Source: Variovorax sp. PAMC26660 (lineage in GTDB: Bacteria; Pseudomonadota; Gammaproteobacteria; Burkholderiales; Burkholderiaceae_C). From it: a stretch of 64,000 nucleotides of DNA. The notes under the pieces are model-generated. The model had not been told where the DNA came from. It was given only the letters and a program-made list of their open reading frames with translations, and did no database searches. The translations under genes and the position numbers were made by a program. The stretch covers positions 1,922,001-1,986,000 of the forward strand of contig NZ_CP060295.1 in NCBI RefSeq assembly GCF_014302995.1, given 5' to 3'. Shown here in pieces: positions 38,219-46,565 of this stretch (position 1 is its first letter; the number at the start of each line of letters is the position of its first letter).

Positions 38219-39121
38219 TCAACGACGCTGTTGTTTTCCTTCGAGCAACTTCACCATCACGAACAGCACGCGGTTGGCGGGCGTGGGCACACCCAGCGCT
38301 TCGCCGCGCCGCACCACAAGGCCGTTGAGGTGATCGATCTCGCTGAGCTTGCCGCGTGCGAGGTCTTGCGCGGTCGATGAGTATTGCGAGGGCATCGATT
38401 GGGCGATGCCGCGAATGGCGGCGTCGGTATCGCCCACCACGTCGATGCCTTCGGCCTTCGCCACGGCCAGGCATTCGGCGACCACGTCGCGGATCACATC
38501 GGCCACGCCCACGCCCTTCACCAGTTCGCCGTAAGGCAACTGCGTGACCGCCGACAGCGCGTTGTAGGCGCAGTTGAGGATCAGCTTGGCCCAGAGCGAG
38601 CCGCGCACGTTGCCTGAAATCTGCGTGGGCACGCCGGCAGCAATCAGGTGCTGCGCCACTTGCTCGCTGGCGCGCGATGGCGCGATCACCAGCTCGCCAC
38701 GCCCGTGATGCCTGACATGGCCGGCGCCGGCCATCTCGGTCGCCACATAGACCACGGCGGCCGCCACTTCATTCGACGGCAGCACCGAACGCACGCGCGC
38801 GTCGTTGTCGACGCCGTTCTGCAGCGTCAGCACCAGCGCATCGGGCGACAGGTGCGGCTGGATCAGCGCCGCAGCCGCTTCACTGTCGGTGGACTTCACG
38901 CAGAACAGCACGAGATCCGCGCCCTGCACCGCGCTGGCTTCGGTGCTCGCGTCGAGCCGCACGTGCTCGTCGAACGCCTTCGTCTCCAGCCGCAGGCCAT
39001 GCGCCCTGACGGCCTCCACATGCGAGGGCCGCCCGATCAGCACCACCTCGTGGCCCGCGCGCGCCAGCATGGCGCCGTAGTAGCAGCCGACCGCGCCGGC
39101 ACCCATCACTGCGACTTTCAT
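38219..39121 (-). CDS. panE: 2-dehydropantoate 2-reductase
   Basis: 300-residue NADPH-dependent enzyme of the ketopantoate reductase family. Its N-terminal loop MKVAVMGAGAVGCYYGAMLA binds NADPH. The central region FCVKSTDSEAAAALIQPHLS and the NGVDN motif (LTLQNGVDNDARVRS) are conserved. The C-terminal domain carries SLWAKLILNCAYNALSAVTQ, with the catalytic lysine expected in it. It may make pantoate for coenzyme A synthesis, although the family has several paralogues per genome. It is convergent with gor and 57 bp after the LysR gene on the same strand. Confidence 0.88.
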   Translation of the reverse strand: MKVAVMGAGAVGCYYGAMLARAGHEVVLIGRPSHVEAVRAHGLRLETKAFDEHVRLDASTEASAVQGADLVLFCVKSTDSEAAAALIQPHLSPDALVLTLQNGVDNDARVRSVLPSNEVAAAVVYVATEMAGAGHVRHHGRGELVIAPSRASEQVAQHLIAAGVPTQISGNVRGSLWAKLILNCAYNALSAVTQLPYGELVKGVGVADVIRDVVAECLAVAKAEGIDVVGDTDAAIRGIAQSMPSQYSSTAQDLARGKLSEIDHLNGLVVRRGEALGVPTPANRVLFVMVKLLEGKQQRR

Positions 39122-39178
39122 CGATTCACTTCCTTGGTTGTTCCTGTTCGGTCGCAGAGGTTAGCGAAGAGAGCTGTT

Positions 39179-40087
39179 TCATGCTTCCGCCCCGCGCGAT
39201 GCCACACCTTCTTCGAGCAACCATTCGCGAAACGCCGCGAAGGCCGGCAGGTCGAGCCGGTCGGGCCGGTAGCAGAGGTAGTGGCCCTGGTTCACGCTCA
39301 CCGGCGTGCCGCAGGGGCTGAGCAGCGCGCCTTCTGCAAGTTCTTCCTGCACCAGCAGCTTGGGCACCAGCCCGATGCCCAGCCCGTTGAGCGCCGCCTG
39401 GATCAGCGCCGAGTACTGCGCGAAGCGTGGCCCGGCCACGATCTGCACCTCGGGCACGCCATGCTGCGCGGCCCATTGCCGCCAGGCCGTGGGCGCGCCT
39501 TCGTGATGCAGCAGCGTATGACCCACGATGTCGGCCGGCTGCGCAATGCGATGGCGCCCTTCGACCAGCGAGCGCGCCACGATCAGCACGAACTCGCGCC
39601 CAGCGATGTATTCGGACACCACGCCGGGCCAGCCGTCGGGGCCGTAGCGAATCGCCGCATCGACACCGGCCGGGATGCCGTCGCTCGGCTCCAGGTGGCG
39701 GCTGAAGCTCAGCATCACATGGCGGCTCTTCTGGCTGAAGGCCGGCAGGCGCGGAATGAGCCACTTGGTCAGGAAAGTGGGCACGCTCGCCAGCGTGAGC
39801 AGGCCGGCGCCGGCATCGCCCGAGCGCGCCTCGAAGGTCGCGGTCTCGATGGCGCGCAGGCCGCCCGAAATCTTCTGCCAGTACACGCGCCCCTGCGGCG
39901 TGAGCTGCACGCCGCGGCCGTTCTTCTGCAGCAGCTCGCGGCCCAGGAAGGCTTCGAGCCCCGCGATCTGCTTGCTGACCGCGCTCACGGTGATGCACAG
40001 GGCGCCGGCTGCCAGCGTGATGCTCTCGTGGCGCGCCACCGCATCGAAGGCCAGCAGCTCCTGGATGGTGGGGCAGTCACGCTTCAT
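39179..40087 (-). CDS. LysR-family regulator (GcvA-like)
   Basis: 302 residues. The N-terminal HTH is ITLAAGALCITVSAVSKQIAGLE, and the effector domain starts near residue 95. The phrase QAALNGLGIGLVPKLLVQEELAEG is typical of the GcvA-like group. It is divergent from a four-gene ABC importer starting at 40253, and an inverted repeat (40166-40189) lies in the shared 165-bp spacer. It is a likely regulator of that importer and possibly also of panE downstream. Confidence 0.9.
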   Translation of the reverse strand: MKRDCPTIQELLAFDAVARHESITLAAGALCITVSAVSKQIAGLEAFLGRELLQKNGRGVQLTPQGRVYWQKISGGLRAIETATFEARSGDAGAGLLTLASVPTFLTKWLIPRLPAFSQKSRHVMLSFSRHLEPSDGIPAGVDAAIRYGPDGWPGVVSEYIAGREFVLIVARSLVEGRHRIAQPADIVGHTLLHHEGAPTAWRQWAAQHGVPEVQIVAGPRFAQYSALIQAALNGLGIGLVPKLLVQEELAEGALLSPCGTPVSVNQGHYLCYRPDRLDLPAFAAFREWLLEEGVASRGAEA

Positions 40088-40165
40088 GCATGGGGCCGGT
40101 TGATGAAATCTTGGTGAAAAACATTTTCCAATTGCTCAAGTGTCGTCATCCAACTTTCACCCATA

Positions 40166-40189
40166 GATTCTCAGGTGCTTCCTAGAATC
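40166..40189. promoter_or_regulatory. Inverted repeat in the LysR/importer spacer
   Basis: GATTCT (40166-40171) and AGAATC (40184-40189) form a perfect inverted repeat with a 12-base gap, in the spacer between the divergent LysR and permease genes. The spacing suits a dimeric LysR site, but no T-N11-A core could be pinned down. Confidence 0.4.
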
Positions 40190-40252
40190 CTGGGAACGCT
40201 GCGGCATGCCTTGCGCAGACAGTAGCGCATCCGGAAAGTATGCCGGGTGTCC

Positions 40253-41038
40253 ATGACACTGGAGACAACCTTGGTTCGCGGCATCTCGCTCATCTACGGC
40301 CTGTACCTGCTGCTGCCCATTGCCCTGCTGCTGCTCGGCAGCTTTGGCGGCAACTGGACCAACACGCTGCTGCCCACCGGCATCACGGGCCAGTGGTATG
40401 TCGACCTGTGGCTCGACACTTCCTTTCGCAAGGCCTTCGTCAGCAGCCTCGTGGTGGCCATGTCGGCCTGCGCCATCAACACCGTGCTGGCGCTGCCGCT
40501 GGCCTATGCGCTGTACCACGGCGCGCGGCGCGGCGGCAGCCTGGCGGCGCGCCTCGTGAGCGCCACGCCGGTGGCGGTGCCGCCCATCACCATGGCCTTC
40601 GGCTACATGATTGTGTTCAACACCGACCTGGCGCCCTGGCTCGGTTCGATGCCACTGCTGATTGCGGCGCACGCGATCCTCACGCTGCCCTACCTCACGA
40701 ACACGCTGCTGACCGACCTGCGCCATCTCGACCTGGGCCGGCTCGAACAGGCGGCCGCCACGCTCGGCGCCTCGGGCTGGCAGCAGTTCACCGGCATCGT
40801 CATGCCCAGCCTGCGCCAGAGCCTGATCAGCGGGCTGGTGATGGTGGCGGCCATTTCGGTGGGCGAGTTCGGTGTGTCGAACCTGCTCACGAGCTTCCAG
40901 AACCGTACCTATCCGGTGGTGCTGCTGCAGGCCTTCTATGGCGCAACGGGCTTTGCCTGCGCGGCCACGGTGATTCTTCTTGTGCTGGCGAGTGCGTCGG
41001 CGCTTCTTTCTTCCTCCCTTGTGAAGCAGCGCGCATGA
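40253..41038 (+). CDS. ABC importer permease, first subunit
   Basis: 261-residue inner-membrane permease with about six helices of the PotB/CysT/ThiP type. The EAA loop is EQAAATLGASGWQQFTGIVM. The start is ATG 40253, with no strong ribosome binding site; a GTG two codons upstream is possible. With the ATPase (41100), receptor (42161) and second permease (43257) it forms a complete importer of the iron/polyamine/2-aminoethylphosphonate-like group. The two permeases are separate, unlike the fused permease of some phosphonate systems. Confidence 0.9.
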   Translation: MTLETTLVRGISLIYGLYLLLPIALLLLGSFGGNWTNTLLPTGITGQWYVDLWLDTSFRKAFVSSLVVAMSACAINTVLALPLAYALYHGARRGGSLAARLVSATPVAVPPITMAFGYMIVFNTDLAPWLGSMPLLIAAHAILTLPYLTNTLLTDLRHLDLGRLEQAAATLGASGWQQFTGIVMPSLRQSLISGLVMVAAISVGEFGVSNLLTSFQNRTYPVVLLQAFYGATGFACAATVILLVLASASALLSSSLVKQRA

Positions 41039-41099
41039 GCGCCGCGCCGGCCCGCCCCAAGCAAGCTCGCACCGCAGTGCGAAGCACGAAGGTACTCCA

Positions 41100-42128
41100 A
41101 TGAGTCTTCTGTTCGATAACGTCAGCTACAACTACCCGGGCAGCACGCACGGCCTGCACGACGTGTCGCTCGACGTGCGCACCGGCGAGCTGGTGGCGGT
41201 GATCGGGCCCAGCGGCTCGGGCAAGTCGACGCTGCTCAAGCTGGCGGCGGGCCTGGAGACCGGCCACACGGGACGCATCGCGCTCGGCGGCGAAGACATG
41301 TCGCGCACGCCGGTGCACCAGCGCCACATCGGCATGGTGTTCCAGAGCTACGCGCTGTTCCCGCACCTGAGCGTGCTGGACAACGTGGCCTACGGGCTCA
41401 AGCTGCGCAAGGTGGCGACCACCGAGCGGCACAAGCGTGCGCAGGAGCTGCTCGACATCGTGGGGCTGGGCGAGTACGCGCAGCGCGCCGTGGCGCAACT
41501 CTCGGGCGGCCAGCAGCAACGCGTGGCCCTGGCGCGCGCACTGGCCATCGACCCGCGCGCGCTGCTGCTCGACGAGCCGCTGTCGGCACTGGACGCCAGC
41601 GTGCGCGGCCACCTGCGCGACCAGATCCGTTCGATCCAGCAACGCTTCAACGCGACCACGCTGCTGGTCACGCACGACCAGGAAGAAGCGCTGGTGATGG
41701 CCGACCGCGTGGCCATGCTCAAGGACGGCCGGCTGCTGCAGATCGCCACGCCGCGCGAGATTTACGAGAACCCCGCGAGCCGCGTGGTGGCGGAGTTCGT
41801 CGGGCTCTCGACGATCCTGCCTGCGAAGGTGGCGTCGCCGGGCCGGCTCGACATGGGCTTTGCCGAATTCTTCGCCGACACCGGCAGCCGCACCTTCGGC
41901 ACGCCGGTGCATGTGCTGGTGCGGCCCGAGCACATCCAGCCCGACCCGCCATCCGGCAGCGTGAACCGCCTCGCGGGGCACACCGGCGCGCAGCGCTACC
42001 TGGGTGCGCTCACGCGCTACGACTTCGAGGTGCAGGGCGCAGGCAAGCCCTTCCTTGCCGAGTCGGCAGCGCCGGCTGCCCAAGCGATTGCCATCGCGCC
42101 CGAACACCTCCGTTTGCTCGACCACTGA
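41100..42128 (+). CDS. ABC importer ATP-binding subunit
   Basis: 342-residue ATPase. Walker A GPSGSGKST, signature LSGGQQQRVALARAL, Walker B ALLLDEPLSALD, H-loop LVTHDQEEAL. A C-terminal TOBE-like domain begins near residue 240 (FGTPVHVLVRPEHIQ). The PotA/FbpC-like pattern fits an importer of small charged substrates. It follows the permease by 61 bp and precedes the receptor gene by 32 bp. Confidence 0.93.
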   Translation: MSLLFDNVSYNYPGSTHGLHDVSLDVRTGELVAVIGPSGSGKSTLLKLAAGLETGHTGRIALGGEDMSRTPVHQRHIGMVFQSYALFPHLSVLDNVAYGLKLRKVATTERHKRAQELLDIVGLGEYAQRAVAQLSGGQQQRVALARALAIDPRALLLDEPLSALDASVRGHLRDQIRSIQQRFNATTLLVTHDQEEALVMADRVAMLKDGRLLQIATPREIYENPASRVVAEFVGLSTILPAKVASPGRLDMGFAEFFADTGSRTFGTPVHVLVRPEHIQPDPPSGSVNRLAGHTGAQRYLGALTRYDFEVQGAGKPFLAESAAPAAQAIAIAPEHLRLLDH

Positions 42129-42160
42129 TCTCTTCCTCCATTTCCTCCCAAGGAGCCACC

Positions 42161-43237
42161 ATGCAACGCAGACATCTGATCCAGGCCGCCGGCGCACTGC
42201 CCGTGCTGTCATTGGCCCGCACCGCCTTTGCCTTCGACGGCCCCGAGCTGTATGCGGGCGAGAAGGCGCTGTACGCCGAGGCGCAGAAGGAAGGCCTGTG
42301 CGTGTCCTTCGACACCGGCCCCGAATGGGCCAACTGGAAGTCGCTGTTCCGCGACTTCAAGAAGCGCTACCCCGAGATCGAGCTGACCTACAACGACATC
42401 GGCTCCGCCGCCACCGTGGTCTCGCTCGAAAAGACCAAGCGCCGCCCGCAGGCCGACACCGCCTACTACTTCGCTGCTTCGGCCGTCGATGCGGTGAAGA
42501 AGGACGTGGTCGCGCCCTTCAAGCCCGTCAACTTCGACAAGCTGCCGCCCGTGTTCCGCGAGGCCGAAGGCCGCTGGTTCACCATCCACACGCTCAACAT
42601 CGCTTTCCTGGTCAACAAGAAGCTGGTGAAGAACGTGCCGACGAGCTGGGCCGACCTGCTCAAGCCCGAGTTCAAGAGCACGGTGGTCTACCTCGATCCA
42701 CGCACCACCGGCATCGGCCAGGTGCTGACCTTTGCCGCGGCCTATGCCAACGGCGGCAGCGTCGACAACGTGCAGCCCGGAACCGATTACCTGGGCAAGC
42801 TGCATTCGGCCGGCAACGTGCTGCGCGTGGAAGGCACGACGCCGTATGCCAAGTTCCTCAAGGGCGAGATCCCCGTGTGGATCAGCTACGAGAACGACGG
42901 CCTGAAGGCCAAGCACGTCGACGGCATGGGTGATGCGGTCGAGGTCGTGATTCCGAAGGAGGCCAGCGTGGCCGCGCCCTACGCCATCAGCCTCGTGAAG
43001 AACGGCCCGAACCCGAACGCCGGCAAGCTGTGGCTCAACTTCATCATGAGCGAGGCGGGCCAGTCGCTGTTCGCGCAGGGCTTCGTGCGTCCGGCCGTGC
43101 CGGGCACGCCGCTGAGCGCTGACGTGGCCGCCAAGATGCCGGCCGCGCCGCAGATCCGTCCGCTCGACGTGGTGAAGGCTTCGGAGCGCAAGGCCGAAGT
43201 GGACAAGCTCTGGGCGCAAGCCGCGCTGGGCAAGTAA
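42161..43237 (+). CDS. ABC importer substrate-binding protein, probable Tat signal
   Basis: 358-residue periplasmic receptor of the SBP_bac_6/8 type. The N-terminus MQRRHLIQAAGALPVLSLAR has two adjacent arginines at 3-4 and a hydrophobic stretch, so Tat export is likely; cleavage is near AFA (residue 24). The body has GTTPYAKFLKGEIPVWISYEND and LWLNFIMSEAGQSLFAQGFVRP. Iron, 2-aminoethylphosphonate, thiamine or polyamine are possible ligands. I saw no diagnostic tyrosine pair for iron. Confidence 0.88.
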   Translation: MQRRHLIQAAGALPVLSLARTAFAFDGPELYAGEKALYAEAQKEGLCVSFDTGPEWANWKSLFRDFKKRYPEIELTYNDIGSAATVVSLEKTKRRPQADTAYYFAASAVDAVKKDVVAPFKPVNFDKLPPVFREAEGRWFTIHTLNIAFLVNKKLVKNVPTSWADLLKPEFKSTVVYLDPRTTGIGQVLTFAAAYANGGSVDNVQPGTDYLGKLHSAGNVLRVEGTTPYAKFLKGEIPVWISYENDGLKAKHVDGMGDAVEVVIPKEASVAAPYAISLVKNGPNPNAGKLWLNFIMSEAGQSLFAQGFVRPAVPGTPLSADVAAKMPAAPQIRPLDVVKASERKAEVDKLWAQAALGK

Positions 43238-43256
43238 GCAGGCACTAAGGAACGTG

Positions 43257-44078
43257 ATGCGACGCTTTGGCGCCTGGCCTGCATGGGCCTTCATGGCGCT
43301 GTTCTTCGCGGTGCCGCTGGCGGCGCTGCTGCCCGAAGCCTTCGGCGAGGGCGGCAGCGCCTTCGGGCGGCTATTCGGCAACCCGCTGTTCTTCGGGGCG
43401 CTGCGCAACACGCTGGGCCTGGGCCTGGCGGCGGGTGCGATCTCGGCGCTGGTGGGCACCTGCATCGCCATCGAACTGGCGCGTCAGCCTGAAGGCCGGC
43501 GCCAATGGATGATGACCTTGCTGGGCCTGCCGCTGGCCTTCTCGGGATTGGTGATTGCCTACGGCTTCATCCTGGCCTTCGGGCGCGCGGGCTTCGTGAC
43601 GCAACTGCTCGCGGGGCTGGGTGCCGATCCGGCGGTCATCGGCAGTTGGATCTACAGCGTGTCGGGCCTGGGCTTTGCCTATGCCTATTACCTGATCCCG
43701 CGCGTGGCGCTGTCGCTGTACCCGGTGTTCGCCAACCTCGACCTGCGCCCTGCACAGGCAGCACGCACGCTGGGTGCATCGAAGGCGCGCGCGTTCTGGG
43801 ACACGGTGGTGCCCGAGGTGATGCCCTCGGTGCTGTCGAACGCCTGCATGGTGGCCGCGATTGCGATGGGCACTTACGGCACGGCGCTGGCGCTGGTGGG
43901 TACGCAGCTCAACATCCTGCCGCTGATGCTGTTGGCACAGGTGGGTGATGGGGGTTCGGATTTCGCGGTGGCAGCGGCCTTGTCGCTGGTGCTGATGGTG
44001 GTGTGTGTGATCGTGATGGGAGTAGGCGATGTCGTTACGCGAAGGCGCGAGCGCGGTGCTGTCGGCGCCGGTCACTGA
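43257..44078 (+). CDS. ABC importer permease, second subunit
   Basis: 273-residue permease with about six helices. Its EAA loop is QAARTLGASKARAFWDTVVP. I use ATG 43257, preceded by AAGGA five bases upstream, rather than the adjacent GTG 43254. The gene's last 50 bases overlap the start of the LOG-family gene in another frame, suggesting one transcript for both. Confidence 0.88.
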   Translation: MRRFGAWPAWAFMALFFAVPLAALLPEAFGEGGSAFGRLFGNPLFFGALRNTLGLGLAAGAISALVGTCIAIELARQPEGRRQWMMTLLGLPLAFSGLVIAYGFILAFGRAGFVTQLLAGLGADPAVIGSWIYSVSGLGFAYAYYLIPRVALSLYPVFANLDLRPAQAARTLGASKARAFWDTVVPEVMPSVLSNACMVAAIAMGTYGTALALVGTQLNILPLMLLAQVGDGGSDFAVAAALSLVLMVVCVIVMGVGDVVTRRRERGAVGAGH

Positions 44079-44577
44079 GGCGCTGACGCGCCTGGCGCAG
44101 AAGCAATGGGGTCCGACTCGCCATCGCCAGCCGGTGGCCATGCTCGGCCCCGGCGATGGTGGCCCGGCCGAATGCGAAGCCGCGTATGCGGTGGCGCATG
44201 CGTTGGCCGGCGCGGGCATGGCCGTGATCTGCGGCGGGCGTGGTGGCGTGATGGCCGCGGCCTCGCGCGGTGCCACCGAAGCGGGCGGCATTGCCGTGGG
44301 CATCCTGCCCGAGGACGACGACCGCAACGCCAACGAATGGCTCAGCGTGGCCATTCCCACGGGCATGGGCGAGATGCGCAACGGGATCATCGCGCGCAGC
44401 GGTGTGTGCCTGATCGCCATCGGCGGCAACATGGGCACGCTGTCGGAGATGGCGATGGGGCTCAAGTGGGGCAAGCCGGTGTTCGTGATGCATGGCGATG
44501 TCGAGCTGCCGGGGGCTGTGCAGGCTGTTGACGTGAACGACATGTTGGGCAAGGTGTTGGACTGCCTCCTGGCCTGA
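44029..44577 (+). CDS. LOG-family Rossmann protein (TIGR00725-like)
   Basis: 182 residues. Nucleotide-binding motif ICGGRGGVMAAASRGATEAGG, followed by VGILPEDDDRNAN and the GG..GT..E-like loop IGGNMGTLSEMAMGLKWGKP. LOG proteins with lysine decarboxylase-like folds hydrolyse nucleotide 5'-monophosphates or cytokinin ribotides, and TIGR00725 members are less well characterised. Start ATG 44029 has GGGAG six bases upstream and overlaps the permease gene by 50 bases. The stem-loop repeat copy B follows, then AMP nucleosidase. Confidence 0.85.
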   Translation: MSLREGASAVLSAPVTEALTRLAQKQWGPTRHRQPVAMLGPGDGGPAECEAAYAVAHALAGAGMAVICGGRGGVMAAASRGATEAGGIAVGILPEDDDRNANEWLSVAIPTGMGEMRNGIIARSGVCLIAIGGNMGTLSEMAMGLKWGKPVFVMHGDVELPGAVQAVDVNDMLGKVLDCLLA

Positions 44578-44591
44578 GGCTTGGTGTCGCT

Positions 44592-44842
44592 TTGTTCGGG
44601 GCGAGTGCGAATGACACCGGGTGCTCCCCTGTGCGAATGTCCCCCGCTTCGCTCCTCCTTTATTTCGCTGCGGGGAGCACCCCGCGTCATTCGCACAGGG
44701 GCACGCTGCTATTGATCCTGCGATCAACAACGGCTCTGAGCGCTCACGTCGATACGGGGCTCTTTTTCGCGAAATAAAGGAGGAGCGAAGCGGGGGACAT
44801 TCGCGAAAAAGAGCACCGTGTCGGCGTGAGCGACGCCCTGAA
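44592..44842. repeat. Paired stem-loop element, copy B
   Basis: About 251 bp of the 357-bp gap 44578-44933. Stem 1 arms 44605-44629 and 44672-44696 pair at 23 of 25 positions. Stem 2 arms 44747-44767 and 44806-44826 pair at 18 of 21 positions, with two further G-T pairs and one mismatch. Loop segments 44633-44668 and 44769-44804 are perfect reverse complements over 36 bases. Relative to copy A, one pair in stem 1 shows a compensatory change (A-T to G-C). Small frames within it have no supported start. Confidence 0.9.
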
Positions 44843-44933
44843 TGAACGACAGCACCCGAACAACAACAGCGCCCCCAAGCAAGCCCCGCAGACGACAAAG
44901 CAGAAGACATGACAGGCATTGCACAATGCCGTC

Positions 44934-46451
44934 ATGCCCTACATGCCCACCTTCGTTGCCCCCGCCCGCTTCACCGATGCTGCCGCCGCCCTCGAACAGG
45001 TCAAGGCCATCTACCAGGACGGAATCGCCCACCTGCGCGAATCGATGCTGCGCTTCGTCGCCGGCGAAGCACTGCCCGGCCGGGTGCGCGCCTGCTACCC
45101 CTTCGTGCGGGTGCACACGCACACCGTCTCGCGCCACACGCCGCCGGCCAACGCGGGCCTGAGCTACGGCTTCGTCGCCGGACCGGGCCGCTACGAAACC
45201 ACGCTGACGCGACCCGACCTGTTCTCGCGCTACTACCTCGACCAGTTCCGCCTGCTGCTCGAAAACCACCAGGTCGAGCTGGAGGTCGGCACCAGCACGC
45301 AGCCCATTCCGATCCACTTCTCCTTTGCCGAGAACGACCACATCGAAGGCACCATGAGCAGCGATCGCCGTGCCCTCATGCGCGACGCGTTCGACCTGCC
45401 CGACCTGGGCGTGATGGACGACGGCATCGCCAACGGCACCTACGAAGCGCGCGATGGCGAGGCGCAGCCGCTGTCGCTGTTCACGGCCGCGCGGGTCGAC
45501 TACTCGCTGCACCGCCTGCGCCACTACACCGGCACCGCGCCCGAGTGGTTCCAGAACTTCGTGCTGTTCACCAACTACCAGTTCTACATCGACGAGTTCG
45601 TGCGCCTGGGCCACGAGGCCATGGCCGACGAGAACAGCGAGTACGTGGCCTTCATCGAGCCCGGCAACGTGATCACGCGCCGGCGCGGCCTGGCTGCTGG
45701 CGCCAGCACCAGCTACGCCCACCTGCTCGACGGCAGCCAGGGCACCGCGCCGCCGCGGCTGCCGCAGATGCCCGCCTACCACCTGGTGCGCGAAGACTGC
45801 AGCGGCACCACCATGGTCAACATCGGCGTGGGCCCGGCCAACGCCAAGACCATCACCGACCACATCGCCGTGCTGCGCCCGCATGCCTGGATGATGCTGG
45901 GCCACTGCGCCGGCCTGCGCAACACGCAACAGCTCGGCGACTACGTGCTGGCCCACGCCTATGTGCGTGAAGACCACGTGCTCGACGAGGAACTGCCGCT
46001 GTGGGTGCCGATTCCCGCGCTGTCCGAAATCCAGCTCGCGCTGGAAAAGGCCGTGGCCGACGTCACGCGCTACGAGGGCCCCGACCTGAAGAAGATCATG
46101 CGCACCGGCACCGTGGCCAGCACCGACAACCGCAACTGGGAGCTGCTGCCCGGCAACCAGCCGCAGCGCCGCTTCAGCCAGAGCCGTGCGGTGGCGCTCG
46201 ACATGGAAAGCGCGACCATCGCGGCCAACGGCTTCCGTTTTCGCGTGCCCTACGGCACCCTGCTGTGCGTGAGCGACAAGCCGCTGCACGGCGAAATCAA
46301 GCTGCCCGGCATGGCCAACCACTTCTACCGCGAACGTGTCGAGCAGCACCTGCGCATCGGCATGCGGGCCATCGACATCCTGCGCGAAGAGGGCTCGACG
46401 CGGCTGCACAGCCGCAAGCTGCGCAGCTTTGCCGAGGTGGCGTTCCAGTAA
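44934..46451 (+). CDS. amn: AMP nucleosidase
   Basis: 505-residue enzyme that cleaves AMP to adenine and ribose 5-phosphate. The N-terminal AMN domain (VRACYPFVRVHTHTVSRHTP) is followed by a nucleoside phosphorylase domain with ARPHAW-like (LRPHAWMMLGHCAGLRNTQQ), YVLAHAYVREDH and VALDMESATIAANGFRFRVP motifs. I start it at ATG 44934; 44943 is an alternative and neither has a clear ribosome binding site. A 14-base palindrome GCATTG-CA-CAATGC (44916-44929) lies just before the start. Confidence 0.9.
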   Translation: MPYMPTFVAPARFTDAAAALEQVKAIYQDGIAHLRESMLRFVAGEALPGRVRACYPFVRVHTHTVSRHTPPANAGLSYGFVAGPGRYETTLTRPDLFSRYYLDQFRLLLENHQVELEVGTSTQPIPIHFSFAENDHIEGTMSSDRRALMRDAFDLPDLGVMDDGIANGTYEARDGEAQPLSLFTAARVDYSLHRLRHYTGTAPEWFQNFVLFTNYQFYIDEFVRLGHEAMADENSEYVAFIEPGNVITRRRGLAAGASTSYAHLLDGSQGTAPPRLPQMPAYHLVREDCSGTTMVNIGVGPANAKTITDHIAVLRPHAWMMLGHCAGLRNTQQLGDYVLAHAYVREDHVLDEELPLWVPIPALSEIQLALEKAVADVTRYEGPDLKKIMRTGTVASTDNRNWELLPGNQPQRRFSQSRAVALDMESATIAANGFRFRVPYGTLLCVSDKPLHGEIKLPGMANHFYRERVEQHLRIGMRAIDILREEGSTRLHSRKLRSFAEVAFQ

Positions 46452-46565
46452 GAACGTGCTTGCAGCCGGCGGGCGTCCATCGGGGTTTGTCCCTGCCCGC
46501 TTGCGGGAACGATTGGCAGATTTCGCGGACATCATTCAGTTTCCCCACAGACAACCGGAAACAAG

